In this document: piece after piece, positions 45,725 through 56,176 of the stretch | Numbering within the stretch: position 1 is the first letter of the stretch | Layout: the number at the start of each line of letters is the position of its first letter | Origin: Methylorubrum extorquens | GTDB taxonomy: Bacteria > Pseudomonadota > Alphaproteobacteria > Rhizobiales > Beijerinckiaceae | Length of the DNA stretch: 64,000 nt | NCBI RefSeq assembly: GCF_024169925.1 | Contig: NZ_JALJXF010000001.1 | Coordinates: forward strand, 3,168,001 to 3,232,000 | Reading direction: 5' to 3' | Notes under the pieces: generated by a model | The model's database searches: none | The model's input: the letters and a program-made list of their open reading frames with translations, nothing else | Told to the model about the DNA's origin: nothing | Made by a program: the position numbers and the translations under genes

Positions 45725-47215
45725 ATGTCGACCACCGTTCTCATCATCGACGACGATCCCGTGCAGCGTCGCCTCGCCGAGGCGATGGTGCGTCGCCTCG
45801 GTTTCCAGGCACAGATCGCGGAGAACGGCCATGACGGGCTCAATCTGCTGCGCGGCGGCGAAAGCGTCGATGTCGTGCTGCTCGATCTCGTCATGCCCGG
45901 CGGCATGGATGGACTGAGCGTCCTGGCCGAGATGCGCAAGAGCGGCATCGATACCCCCGTCATCGTTCAGACCTCGAACGGCTCCATCGACGCGGTGGTC
46001 AACGCCATGCGGGCGGGCGCCGTCGATTTCGTGGTCAAGCCGGCCGGCGCCGAGCGTCTTCAGGTCTCGATCAAGAACGCCCTGCGGGTCGATCAGCTTG
46101 AGGAGGAGGTGCGCCGGATGCGCCGCCGCGCCTCGGGCGCGCTGGGCTTCAAGGATCTCGCCTCGAAGAGCCCGGACATGGAGCGGGTGATCCGGCTGGC
46201 CGAACGGTCGGCCAAATCGAACATCCCCGTCCTGATCGAGGGCGAATCGGGTGTCGGCAAGGAGGTTCTGGCCCGCGCGATCCAGGGCTCGGGCGACCGG
46301 CGCGGCAAGCCGTTCGTCACCGTGAACTGCGGGGCGATCCCCGAGAACCTCGTCGAATCGACCCTGTTCGGTCACGAGAAGGGCGCCTTCACCGGCGCCA
46401 CCGAGAAGCATGTCGGCAAGTTCGTGGAAGCGTCGGGGGGCACGCTGTTCCTCGACGAGATCGGAGAACTGCCCCTCGATGCTCAGGTGAAGCTCCTGCG
46501 GGCGCTGCAGGAGGGCGAGGTCGATCCCGTGGGCGGCAAGCGCGCCGTGCGCGTCGATATCCGTCTGATCTCGGCGACCAACCGCTCGCTGCTCGACCTC
46601 GTAAAGCAGGGCAAGTTCCGCGAGGATCTCTATTACCGCCTCAACGTCTTCCCCATGACGCTGCCGCCGCTGCGGGCGCGGCGCGAGGACATCCCGGATC
46701 TCGTGCGCTCGTTCTGCGCGCGGTTCGCGGCGGAGGAAGGCAAACGCCTGCGCGGCATCACGGCCGAGGCGATGGCGCTGCTCTCGCGCTATCCCTGGCC
46801 CGGCAACGTGCGCCAGTTGGAGAACGCGCTGTTCCGAGCGGTCGTGCTCGCCGACGGCGACGAACTGACGGTGGCGGAATTTCCGCAAATCGCGGCGCAG
46901 GTCGAGGGTTTCGATGTCCGCATCCCGCCGTTACCGGCGCAGGCTGCCCTGCCCGCGGGCGGGCTCGAGCCGGTGCGGGAGATCGTCCGCGTCGAGGTGC
47001 GCGATCCGCACGCCATGTCGCTCGTCGTCGAGGACACCGGCGACATGAAGACGATGGAGGCGGTCGAGGCGGAGGTGATCCGGTTCGCCCTGCAATTCTA
47101 CCGCGGCCGAATGTCCGAAGTCTCCCGCCGCCTCGGAATCGGCCGATCGACCCTCTACCGCAAACTCAAGGAGCTCGGCCTCGACGAAGAGGAGCGCTCC
47201 GAGGACGCCGCCTGA
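45725..47215 (+). CDS. NtrC-family sigma-54 response regulator
   Basis: A 496-residue regulator: receiver domain with acidic pocket IIDDDP and phospho-acceptor Asp54 (LLDLVMP), AAA+ domain with Walker A GESGVGKE (173-180) and the sigma-54 loop GAFTGA (220-225), and a C-terminal Fis-type helix-turn-helix (MSEVSRRLGIGRSTLYRKLK). The linker between AAA+ and HTH is unusually long. No histidine kinase gene is adjacent, so it is an orphan. Targets are unknown; the GGAGCG-like site upstream of ATG 45725 supports the start weakly. Confidence 0.93.
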   Translation: MSTTVLIIDDDPVQRRLAEAMVRRLGFQAQIAENGHDGLNLLRGGESVDVVLLDLVMPGGMDGLSVLAEMRKSGIDTPVIVQTSNGSIDAVVNAMRAGAVDFVVKPAGAERLQVSIKNALRVDQLEEEVRRMRRRASGALGFKDLASKSPDMERVIRLAERSAKSNIPVLIEGESGVGKEVLARAIQGSGDRRGKPFVTVNCGAIPENLVESTLFGHEKGAFTGATEKHVGKFVEASGGTLFLDEIGELPLDAQVKLLRALQEGEVDPVGGKRAVRVDIRLISATNRSLLDLVKQGKFREDLYYRLNVFPMTLPPLRARREDIPDLVRSFCARFAAEEGKRLRGITAEAMALLSRYPWPGNVRQLENALFRAVVLADGDELTVAEFPQIAAQVEGFDVRIPPLPAQAALPAGGLEPVREIVRVEVRDPHAMSLVVEDTGDMKTMEAVEAEVIRFALQFYRGRMSEVSRRLGIGRSTLYRKLKELGLDEEERSEDAA

Positions 47216-47413
47216 GGCCGGAACAGTCGTTCAGAGCGGTCGTCCCGAAAGAGGGTCACACCTCTCGGCACGACGCATTGGCCTTCCGCCCCTCGCCTTC
47301 AGGTTCCGGCTCGGCCGTGGCATGTGGTCGTGTGGTTGCGCACGGCCGTGCTTCGGTCGATGATCTTTAAGCAGAGCTGCGGCAGTCTCGGCCGTATCCA
47401 GGGAGTTGCCGAC

Positions 47414-49357
47414 ATGCGCGCTGCATCGGAAGCCGGAACGGGCATCGTGCGGACCTTGTCCGTCGCGCTGGCGGCCCTCCTCGCTTTCAGCCAAGCCCCG
47501 GCCTGTGCCGAGGAAGCGCCGGCCGCGACGGAATCGGGCGTCGTCATCCGTAAGGCCGCCGTCGATCTCGCCAACGAACCGGCGGTCACGACCGACGCCA
47601 CCGACGGCGCGGCAGCGACCGTCGATGCGCCGCCCTCCGGCGAGCCCGCCCCCGCGCCCGCTGCCGAGGGGCCGCCGGCGCCCGTCGCGCCGAGCGAGCC
47701 GCTTCCGGCGGCCGTCTATGCGCGTCTCACCGATTCCGCGCCGCTGCTCCAGCGACTGACCGGCAAGGATCGCGAGGCGATTCAGGCTTTCTACGCGCTC
47801 GGCAACTTCAAGCCGGTCTGGATCGAGAACCGGACCTTTACCGCCGCCGCCAACGCGGCCATCGCCCGCCTGCGGGAAGCGGGCGAGGACGGGCTCGATC
47901 CGAACGCCTATCCCGTTCCAGTCGTGGGCAAGCTCAGCCGCCCGGACACGGAGGCCGAGATCGCCGAGGCCGACCTCAAGCTCTCGGCCGCGCTCGCCCT
48001 CTACGCCCGCGACGCCCGCGGCGGACGGGTGAACCCGGCCACGATCTCAAAGCTCATCACGCCCACCCTCGACCTGCCGCCGGCTGACACGGTGCTGACC
48101 CGCCTTGCCGCGGCGGGTGCGGGGGCCGGAGAGGTGCTGCAAAGCTACAATCCGCGCCAGCCCGGATACCTCGCCCTGAAGAAGCGCCTCGCCGGACTGC
48201 GTGCCGGCCGGACGCAGGGCGTGCCGAGCGTCAGGTTGCCCGACGGGCCGGATCTCAAGCTCGGGATGAGCGATCCGCGCGTACCGCTGCTGCGCAGCCG
48301 CTTCGGCCTGGACGCGCGCCCCGCCGGCACCCTCGATATGGCACCCGGCGAGGCGGATGCCTACGACCGCTCCGTCGCCGATGCCGTCAAGAGCTTCCAG
48401 CGCAGCCGCGGCCTCCCGGCGAGCGGGACGCTCACCCGCGCGACCGTCGCCGCGCTTGCCAGCCCGAGCGTGCCGAAGACGAGCGCGAGCGAGGCCGACC
48501 TTCTCGTCAACATGGAGCGCTGGCGCTGGCTGCCGCCCGAACTCGGGCCGAACTACGTTTTCGTCAACGTGCCCGAATTCAAGCTGAAGGTCATTCGCGA
48601 TGGGCAGGTGCGTGACGAGACGCGGGTGATCGTCGGCAAGCCGACGAGCCCGACGCCGACCTTCTCGGGGATGATGGAATACGCCGTCGTCAATCCGTCC
48701 TGGTACGTGCCGCCCTCGATCCTGAAGCAGATGCTGGCCTCGGGCCGCACCGCCGGGTTCGAGGTGGTGCGTCGGGGCGGCAACATCTCGCTGCGCCAGC
48801 CGCCGGGGGAGCGGAACGCGCTCGGCTTCATCAAGTTCATGTTCCCCAACCAGCACGCGGTCTACCTGCACGACACGCCGAACCGCTCGCTGTTCTCCGC
48901 CTCGACCCGCGCCTTCAGCCATGGCTGCGTGCGCGTGGACGACCCGTTCCGCTTCGCCGACGCGGTGCTGCCGAACTGGACGCAGGAACGCCTCAAGAAG
49001 CTGATCGGCAAGGGCGAGCGGACGCTGCGCCTGCCCGAGAAGCTGCCGGTGCACCTCGCCTACTTCACGGCGGAAGTGGACGATCTCGGGACCTACCGCA
49101 CCCTGACGGACCTCTACGGCTACGATGGCCCGATGAAGGTCGCGCTGGGGCTGAGCCCCCGCTCGGACGCCGTGGCGAAGGGGCCCACGAAGGAGAAGCG
49201 CCCGAGTGCCGAGGCCTCCCGCGCGGCTCCGCGCCAGGCGATCGCGCGTGAGGCAGTACGCAGCGAGCGCCGCGCTGCCCCCCGCCGCTCGTCGGACATG
49301 TTCGGCGAACCCGAAAACGCCCCGACCTACGCGTATCCGCCGCGCAGCTACTGGTAG
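47414..49357 (+). CDS. L,D-transpeptidase (YcbB/LdtD type) with peptidoglycan-binding domain
   Basis: A 647-residue periplasmic enzyme that forms 3-3 crosslinks in peptidoglycan. From ATG 47414 it has a signal peptide (about 1-33), a Pro/Ala-rich linker, a scaffold domain, a peptidoglycan-binding helical domain (about 300-355) and the YkuD catalytic domain with HDTPNR and SHGCVRVDDP (nucleophile Cys at about 504). The Ala/Arg-rich C-terminal tail ends in Tyr/Trp. Followed by an M15-type peptidase gene on the same strand. Confidence 0.92.
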   Translation: MRAASEAGTGIVRTLSVALAALLAFSQAPACAEEAPAATESGVVIRKAAVDLANEPAVTTDATDGAAATVDAPPSGEPAPAPAAEGPPAPVAPSEPLPAAVYARLTDSAPLLQRLTGKDREAIQAFYALGNFKPVWIENRTFTAAANAAIARLREAGEDGLDPNAYPVPVVGKLSRPDTEAEIAEADLKLSAALALYARDARGGRVNPATISKLITPTLDLPPADTVLTRLAAAGAGAGEVLQSYNPRQPGYLALKKRLAGLRAGRTQGVPSVRLPDGPDLKLGMSDPRVPLLRSRFGLDARPAGTLDMAPGEADAYDRSVADAVKSFQRSRGLPASGTLTRATVAALASPSVPKTSASEADLLVNMERWRWLPPELGPNYVFVNVPEFKLKVIRDGQVRDETRVIVGKPTSPTPTFSGMMEYAVVNPSWYVPPSILKQMLASGRTAGFEVVRRGGNISLRQPPGERNALGFIKFMFPNQHAVYLHDTPNRSLFSASTRAFSHGCVRVDDPFRFADAVLPNWTQERLKKLIGKGERTLRLPEKLPVHLAYFTAEVDDLGTYRTLTDLYGYDGPMKVALGLSPRSDAVAKGPTKEKRPSAEASRAAPRQAIAREAVRSERRAAPRRSSDMFGEPENAPTYAYPPRSYW

Positions 49358-49594
49358 AGCGGCGATCGCGCGCCTTTGCCAACATAGATCATCGGCGCCG
49401 TCATTCCGCGCGGGACAGCGTCGGTCCGCGTGCCGTCTTGCATCTTGCGAGGCTCTTTTTTGCCACGGTTGGCCCGTAGCCGTCTTCGAAAGACGGTGAG
49501 CAGCACGGGCCCCGACGACCCGCCTTTCCGGTCCTCGGCCATCCTTGCGCCCCGCGGCATCGCCGATGCCGCGCCGTTTCGCGAGGTGAGGACC

Positions 49595-51085
49595 ATGCTG
49601 CGCACGATCCGGGACCGCCTGTCCTCGAAACGCACTTCGCCCTCCCCGCGCCTGAAGCGCCTCGCCTCCGCCACCGGCGCGATGGCCGCCCTGCTCATCG
49701 CCGGCACGGTCGAGACGCAGGACGCGGTCGCCAACGGCGACACCCGCAGCCTCTCCATGGTGCATGAGCACACCGGCGAGACGCTGAACGTCACCTTCAA
49801 GCGCGACGGGCGCTACGATCGCGCCGCCCTCGACCAGATCAACTGGCTCATGCGCGACTGGCGCGAGAACGAATCGGTCAAGATGGACCCGCGCCTGTTC
49901 GACGTGGTGTGGGAGGCGCAGCGTTCCGTCGGCTCGACCGCGCCGCTGCGCATCGTCTGCGGCTACCGCAGCCCGAAGACCAACGGCATGCTGCGTCGCC
50001 GCTCCTCGGGCGTTGCCGAGACCAGCCAGCACATGCTCGGCAAGGCCATGGACTTCTTCATGACCGATGCCTCGATCGACCAGATCCGCGCTGTCGGCAT
50101 GCGGATGCAGCGCGGCGGTGTCGGCTGGTATCCCCGCTCGGGCTCGCCCTTCGTGCATCTCGATGTCGGCTCGGTGCGCTCCTGGCCGCGCATGAGCCAC
50201 GACCAGCTCGCCCGCTTGTTCCCGGACGGCAAGACCGTCCACCTTCCCGCCGACGGCAAGCCGCTTGCCCGCTACGAGGAAGCCCGCGCTGAGATCCTCT
50301 CCCGCGGCGGCACCGTGCTGGGCTACACGGCGCTGGCCAGCGCCGACGAGGTCGGCGAAGGGCCGGGGCTCAAGGGCTTCTTCGCCTCCCTCTTCGGCGG
50401 AAGCGGTGGGACGGATGCGCCGCCGGCCGCGCTCGCCAGCGCCGCCGTGCCGTCGAAAGCCCGGGCCAAGCCGAGCATCGCCGTCGCGAGCGCCGATCCC
50501 GCCGATGCGACTGCCGCGATGGCCTATGCCGCACCGGCCGCCTCCGAGGCTCTGCGCGCGACGAGCCTGCGCCGGGACGGCGCCTCGGCCAAGGAATTGC
50601 TGACCGGCGAGGCGGATCAGGCGGTGGTCGCGCCGCTGCCGCCGCGGCGTCCCTCGGAATTCGCCGTCGTCGCCACCGCCCTCACCATTCCGCTGCCGCC
50701 GCAGCGCCCGGTGCAGCTCGCCTCTCTCAACGGTGAGGGCTTAGGCGGCATGGTTCACGTCGCGCAGGCCGGAAGCGAGACGCGCGACGAGGCGCCGGAG
50801 CCGGGCGCCATCGAGGCGCGTCTGGTGCCGGCGGATGCCGACCCGCGCGAGCAGGTCCGCAGCCTGTTCTTCGCCGCGGTTCAGGGCATCTCGGAGCCGG
50901 CCGCACCGACCGCCTTCGTCCGCGTGGCGCTGGCGCGCTCGCGCCCCGACGAGGCGCTGCCCGCCGAAGCGCTTCACATCCCCTCGGTCGAGGCGCTGGG
51001 CGGACGGTTCTCGGCCGAACCGGCGACTTTGTCCGCCGCCCGCTTCTCCGGCTCTGCCACGCAGAGGCCGGCTGCCGCCCGTTGA
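49595..51085 (+). CDS. DUF882 / M15-family murein peptidase-like protein
   Basis: From ATG 49595 (GAGGTGAGG upstream), 496 residues: a basic start and hydrophobic anchor (about 22-45), then the DUF882 (M15_3) zinc-peptidase domain with CGYRSPKTNGMLR, SQHMLGKAMDFF (His, Asp ligands) and FVHLDVGSVRSW (His ligand). The last 240 residues are Ala/Pro-rich and disordered. The domain resembles VanY/EnvC-class murein hydrolases, and location behind an L,D-transpeptidase supports a cell-wall role. Substrate not known. Confidence 0.88.
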   Translation: MLRTIRDRLSSKRTSPSPRLKRLASATGAMAALLIAGTVETQDAVANGDTRSLSMVHEHTGETLNVTFKRDGRYDRAALDQINWLMRDWRENESVKMDPRLFDVVWEAQRSVGSTAPLRIVCGYRSPKTNGMLRRRSSGVAETSQHMLGKAMDFFMTDASIDQIRAVGMRMQRGGVGWYPRSGSPFVHLDVGSVRSWPRMSHDQLARLFPDGKTVHLPADGKPLARYEEARAEILSRGGTVLGYTALASADEVGEGPGLKGFFASLFGGSGGTDAPPAALASAAVPSKARAKPSIAVASADPADATAAMAYAAPAASEALRATSLRRDGASAKELLTGEADQAVVAPLPPRRPSEFAVVATALTIPLPPQRPVQLASLNGEGLGGMVHVAQAGSETRDEAPEPGAIEARLVPADADPREQVRSLFFAAVQGISEPAAPTAFVRVALARSRPDEALPAEALHIPSVEALGGRFSAEPATLSAARFSGSATQRPAAAR

Positions 51086-51186
51086 CGCCGGGGGCGCCCG
51101 CGTTCCATTCGGGGGAACTCATACCAAGTCCGGTTGATTCCTTCGGGATGGTGGATTTGGGTCTCGCTCAAGCGCCGCGCGGGCTT

Positions 51187-51229
51187 GCCGATACGGTTTC
51201 CGCTTGAAGCAAGCGGAAACCGTATCGGC
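51187..51229. repeat. Perfect 20-bp inverted repeat
   Basis: Arms 51187-51206 and 51210-51229 are perfectly complementary, with a 3-base loop. It lies 13 bases before the GST start codon, so a transcript from upstream would fold over the ribosome-binding region. Confidence 0.9.
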
Positions 51230-51241
51230 CGAGGCCCTCCC

Positions 51242-52024
51242 ATGCTGCTCTACGAGCACCCGCTTTCGTCCTACGCCCAGAAGATCAAGATCGCGCTACG
51301 CGAGAAGGGTGTACCGTTCACGGGCGAGATCCCCGAGAGCTTCGGCAGCGGCCGAAGCGACGGCCCCTTCGCCGCCGCCAACCCGCGTACCGAGGTGCCG
51401 GTGCTGGTCGATGGCGACGTCTCGATCTTCGAATCGACCGTGATTCTCGAATACATCGAGGAGCGTTGGCCCGATCCGCCGCTTCTGCCCCGCGACCCGG
51501 CCGCCCGCGCGTTTGCACGGCTCACCGAGGAGGTCTGCGATACGCAGTACGAGGCGGTGAACTGGGGATTTGGCGAAGTGCTGTGGTTTGCCCGCGCCAC
51601 CGGCGCCCTGGCCGACCACCTTCGGGAGCGGGCCGCGGCGCAGACCCGCACGCTCCAGGCTTGGCTGACGTCGCGCCTCGGCGAGGCCGACTGGTTCGGC
51701 GGCGACACGTTCGGCTGGGCCGACGCGGCGGCGGCGCCGATGGTCAACCGTTCGGTGCATTACGGCCTGGGGCCGGAGGCAGGCACGCCGCTCGCCCGCT
51801 GGCACGCGCGGCTGCGGGAACGGCCCTCCGTCGCCGCGACCTTCGCGGAGTTCGACGCCGCCGCGGAGACAATGGCCGCCGCCTCGAACCATTACACGAC
51901 GGGCGGGCGCCGCCGGGCATATCGCGACCACCGGATCGAATGGATGGTGAAAACCGGCGGGATCGAGGTGGTGCTGGCCGGCCTACGCGACGGCAACATC
52001 CGCTTTCCGTGGCCGGAGGGTTGA
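51242..52024 (+). CDS. Glutathione S-transferase family protein
   Basis: A 260-residue GST: thioredoxin-like N-domain (MLLYEHPLSSYAQKIKIALR, about 1-80) with EVPVLVDGD and the Glu-Ser glutathione-binding pair in FESTVILEYIEE, then an all-helical C-domain. A Ser in PLSSYAQ is the likely activating residue. A short extra C-terminal extension (HRIEWMVKTGGIEVVLAGLR) is unusual for the fold. Substrate unknown. Translation starts 13 bases after a strong hairpin. Confidence 0.87.
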   Translation: MLLYEHPLSSYAQKIKIALREKGVPFTGEIPESFGSGRSDGPFAAANPRTEVPVLVDGDVSIFESTVILEYIEERWPDPPLLPRDPAARAFARLTEEVCDTQYEAVNWGFGEVLWFARATGALADHLRERAAAQTRTLQAWLTSRLGEADWFGGDTFGWADAAAAPMVNRSVHYGLGPEAGTPLARWHARLRERPSVAATFAEFDAAAETMAAASNHYTTGGRRRAYRDHRIEWMVKTGGIEVVLAGLRDGNIRFPWPEG

Positions 52025-52051
52025 GTCGCCTGCATTCCCATCCACATCCCT

Positions 52052-52150
52052 CATCCTGAGGTGCCCGCGTCAGCGGCCCCCGAAGGATCTTCCAGGGATC
52101 GCGCGAAAGCTGGAGGGTCCTTCGAGGCCGCTGCGCGACACCTCAGGATG
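52052..52150. repeat. REP-type palindromic element
   Basis: CATCCTGAGGTG (52052-52063) and CACCTCAGGATG (52139-52150) are perfect inverted ends, with a second nested inverted repeat (GAAGGATC, GGTCCTTC) inside. This is a familiar class of Rhizobiales intergenic repeat. It lies between convergent GST and gapR. Confidence 0.85.
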
Positions 52151-52184
52151 GGGTCTCGGTGGGGCTGACGCTGCTTGGGTGGCG

Positions 52185-52451
52185 CTACGCCATGCCGAGG
52201 GCCTGAAGGTAGAGTTCGAGGATCGCCTCCTCTTCCTGGCGCTCGTCGTGGTCGCGCTTGCGCAGGGAGATGATCTTGCGCAGCACCTTCACATCGAAGC
52301 CGTTGGCCTTGGCTTCGGCGTAGACATCCTTGATGTCGCCCGCGATGCCGGCCTTCTCCTCTTCGAGACGCTCGATGCGCTCGATGATGCTCTTGAGCTG
52401 GTCGGCGGCGACCGAGGACGGGTCGACGGCGGGGGCAGGCGAGGCGGCCAT
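52185..52451 (-). CDS. gapR: Nucleoid-associated protein GapR (DUF2312)
   Basis: An 88-residue protein almost identical in pattern to Caulobacter Gap[41 protein letters not shown], then the [15 protein letters not shown] tail. GapR tetramers clamp overtwisted AT-rich DNA ahead of replication and transcription and stimulate topoisomerases. Length is normal. Small genes of core function follow on the same strand side. Confidence 0.93.
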   Translation of the reverse strand: MAASPAPAVDPSSVAADQLKSIIERIERLEEEKAGIAGDIKDVYAEAKANGFDVKVLRKIISLRKRDHDERQEEEAILELYLQALGMA

Positions 52452-52555
52452 GGCAGCGCTCCTTCACGCGAGGGATGGCGTGTGCCCGAAGACCCACGCC
52501 GGATGCCTGGGGATTACGGCATCAACCTTACCTGCTCGTTGATGCCGATGCTCCC

Positions 52556-52876
52556 TCAGTGGCCGCCGGTCTGGGCAGCGGAGAAGCGTGCCTGCTGATC
52601 GGGGGCCGCCTCGGTCTGGTGCTTCTGCTTCCACTCTTCGTAGGGCATGCCGTAGACGAGCTCGCGGCTCTGATCCTTCGAGAGGGCGAGGCCGCGCTCG
52701 TCGGCCGCGTCCTTTAGCCAGTTCGACAGGCAGTTGCGGCAGAAGCCAGCGAGATTCATCAGGTCGATATTCTGCACATCGGTGCGGTTGCGCAGATGCG
52801 AGACGAGGCGGCGGAACACGGCCGCCTCCAGCTCGGTCTGCGTCGCGGGATCGATGCCGGGTGCGGGTTCGGTCAT
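52556..52876 (-). CDS. DUF1244 family protein
   Basis: From ATG 52876, 106 residues. The conserved block DLMNLAGFCRNCLSNWLKDA with CRNC, followed by ELVYGMPYEEWKQKHQ, identifies DUF1244, a small alphaproteobacterial and gammaproteobacterial family of unknown function. The CxxC pair may bind zinc. The upstream neighbour on the same strand is the N-formylglutamate amidohydrolase gene, 59 bases away, so an operon is likely. Confidence 0.9.
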   Translation of the reverse strand: MTEPAPGIDPATQTELEAAVFRRLVSHLRNRTDVQNIDLMNLAGFCRNCLSNWLKDAADERGLALSKDQSRELVYGMPYEEWKQKHQTEAAPDQQARFSAAQTGGH

Positions 52877-52935
52877 GGCGGCGGCTCTCGCTGTCGAGGG
52901 GGATCGCGCAGTGGTCGTCCCGCGATCCCCTCCCG

Positions 52936-53727
52936 TCAAGCGGGCGGACGCAGCATCGGCCTCAGGATGCGGGCAAAGCGCTGCGCCCACTCCTCCTGGC
53001 CCTCGGGCCCGCCGATCAGATCCTGGCGGATCTCGATCAAGGCGTTTGGCAGGCCGCGGACGGTGGCGTGCCGGTCGATCGTGTCGCCGGGCAGGCCGCC
53101 GCCGTAGGGCTGGTTGTCGCCGACGCAGAGGCCGGCCGGATCGGCCTTGAGCGCCTCGATCAGCAGCCGGCTCAGCCCCGCATCCCGGTCGTAGAGGACG
53201 CCGACCTGCCAGGGCCGGGCAATGGTGCGCCAGAACGGCGTGAAGCTGTGGATCGTCATCAGCATCGGACGTACGCCTGCCGCCTCCGACCGGCTGACCG
53301 CCTCGTCCACGGCGCGGTCGAACGGCACGTAGAAGCGCCGGATCCGCTCGGCGATGCCGGCCGCGTCGATCCGGGCGTTGCCGGGCACGATCGCGCCGTC
53401 GGAGAGCCGCATCACCAGGGTCGGATCGCGCCGGCCCCGGTTCGGATCGATGATGAGCCGCGAGAACTGCGTCAGCACCGCCGGCACCCCGAGCCGGGCG
53501 GCGAGCCGGCGCGTCACCTCGGCGGCGCCGATATCGTAGGCGATGTGGCGGGAGAATTCGGCTTCCGGCACGCCGAGCCGGCCGAGATCGTCCGGCACCG
53601 CGTTCGAAGCGTGTTCGCAGACGAGCAGGAGACCCAGGGACGCATCGCCCTCGATGCGCTCGATGGGATGTTCGGGGCGGGTTTCGGTCTCGGGTTCAAG
53701 GGACAGCATGGCGCTTATCTGGGCCAC
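52936..53727 (-). CDS. N-formylglutamate amidohydrolase family protein
   Basis: A 263-residue protein of the FGase family, which hydrolyses N-formylglutamate in histidine breakdown or cleaves similar N-acyl amino acids. Motifs: LLVCEHASNAVP (about 34), RLIIDPNRGRRDP (about 89), a Ser/His pair in MTIHSFTP and LIEIRQDL near the end. No other hut genes are near, so the substrate here may differ. Alternative start at ATG 53709. It is divergent from glycerate kinase. Confidence 0.9.
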   Translation of the reverse strand: MAQISAMLSLEPETETRPEHPIERIEGDASLGLLLVCEHASNAVPDDLGRLGVPEAEFSRHIAYDIGAAEVTRRLAARLGVPAVLTQFSRLIIDPNRGRRDPTLVMRLSDGAIVPGNARIDAAGIAERIRRFYVPFDRAVDEAVSRSEAAGVRPMLMTIHSFTPFWRTIARPWQVGVLYDRDAGLSRLLIEALKADPAGLCVGDNQPYGGGLPGDTIDRHATVRGLPNALIEIRQDLIGGPEGQEEWAQRFARILRPMLRPPA

Positions 53728-53936
53728 TGCTGCGAGATCGAAAGGGGCGCGGCTTTGACCGCCGACCCGCCATGCGCAGGGCGCTCCGTAAGTCGACCAG
53801 CAAGGATGGTGCCGGGGTCAAAAAGAATGCTCCGGCGCCCGAAAGTTTTGTGAAACCGGGGAGGCTTGCCGATACGGCGGCGCTCGGGCAAGCAAACGCA
53901 CAAACAAGAACCGTCAAGAACCGCGCGAGGACGCCC

Positions 53937-55250
<1,314 letters not shown>

Positions 55251-55258
55251 GTTCTCCG

Positions 55259-55314
55259 GAGCATCGTCCCAAAAGGCAGCCACCGGCTTTTGGAAGAAGA
55301 CGATGCAGAAACAA
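55259..55314 (-). repeat. Part copy of the CTAGAGCATC repeat, used as leader
   Basis: Fifty-six bases match the reverse complement of the repeat at 55919-56021 at roughly 80 percent, all differences being transitions. Matching changes on both sides of the hairpin (CCAAAAG/CTTTTGG versus CCGAAAG/CTTTCGG) keep the stem. It includes the ribosome-binding site and the first codons of the next gene. Confidence 0.75.
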
Positions 55315-55758
55315 GCGAGCGCGCGCTCGCTGCGCAGGGCCGTCCTCGGGCTCTGCGCCGCCGCCTCCGCGCTCCTCCCCCTCCCCGCTTCGGCCGATCT
55401 GCGCCTGTGCAACCAGACCGCCAGCAAGGTCGGCGTGACCCTGGGCTACCGGGACGCGCAGGGTTGGGTGACCGAAGGCTGGTGGGATCTCAAGCCGCGC
55501 AACTGCGAGACCCTGCTCAAGGGCTCGCTCGCGGCGCAGTTCTATTATCTCTACGCTGTCGATTACAGCCGCGGCGGCGAGTGGAGCGGACGTGCCATGA
55601 TGTGCACCCGTGACACTTCCTTCACCATTCGCGGTGTCGAGGACTGCCTCGCTCGCGGCTTCGACCGCAACGGCTTCATCGAGGTCGATACCGGCCAGCA
55701 GCGGAACTGGACGATCCAGCTCTCCGATCCGGGCCAACCTCTGGCCGGCGGTCCGTAA
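55303..55758 (+). CDS. DUF1036 family secreted protein
   Basis: From ATG 55303, 151 residues with a signal peptide (to about PASA-D) and the DUF1036 domain: LRLCNQTASKVGVTLGYRD, WVTEGWWDLKPRNC and YYLYAVDYSRGGEW. The family is exported, widespread in Rhizobiales, and of unknown function. The GGAAGAAG ribosome-binding site, ATG and first four codons (MQKQ) lie in a repeat fragment. It follows glycerate kinase after 52 bases on the same strand. Confidence 0.88.
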   Translation: MQKQASARSLRRAVLGLCAAASALLPLPASADLRLCNQTASKVGVTLGYRDAQGWVTEGWWDLKPRNCETLLKGSLAAQFYYLYAVDYSRGGEWSGRAMMCTRDTSFTIRGVEDCLARGFDRNGFIEVDTGQQRNWTIQLSDPGQPLAGGP

Positions 55759-55918
55759 GAACGCCCGCTCGCTGCGATTCGTGGTGCGACGGGCCAGGGT
55801 CACGCCGATCCGAATCAATGAGGCAGAATGTGACCATCGCGGCGTCGCGCCGTGCGGGGGCGATATCCCGCGCCGACAGCGGCAGCCATGGCAGCACTGA
55901 ACGCCACACGCCGCACAG

Positions 55919-56021
55919 CTAGAGCATCGTTTTGGATATCGGAGCCAGGACGATGCTCTAGCTTCTTGTTTTTGCATCATCTTTTTCCGAAAGCCGGCAA
56001 CCACCTTTCGGGATGATGCTC
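55919..56021. repeat. Interspersed repeat, copy 2 (CTAGAGCATC family)
   Basis: A 103-bp relative of the element at 9346-9450, starting CTAGAGCATCG and ending GGATGATGCTC, with the last CTAG lost. It lies in the gap between the DUF1036 gene and the convergent outer-membrane protein gene. Confidence 0.85.
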
Positions 56022-56115
56022 GATCGCCAGCTTTGGCGAAGCAACCGAGCCATCGCGATGCAGGACGGATGAAGTGAGCCGTCGTCCGTGGCCACATCCG
56101 AGTAGACTAGCCCAA

Positions 56116-56145
56116 ACGAAAACGGGCGCCTCATGGAGGCGCCCG
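56116..56145 (-). terminator. Terminator after the outer-membrane protein gene
   Basis: A perfect 10-bp stem (56123-56132 with 56136-56145) and 3-base loop, followed on the minus strand by TTTTCGTTT. About 30 bases past the gene's stop. Confidence 0.9.
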
Positions 56146-56176
56146 CTAAACATCGTCGGTCTGTGAAGTTCGAGCC

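Noticed and set aside
48047..50242. Minus-strand open frame of 731 codons
   Set aside because: It is antisense to the L,D-transpeptidase and DUF882 genes, is rich in Arg/His/Ala, and has no recognisable motif.
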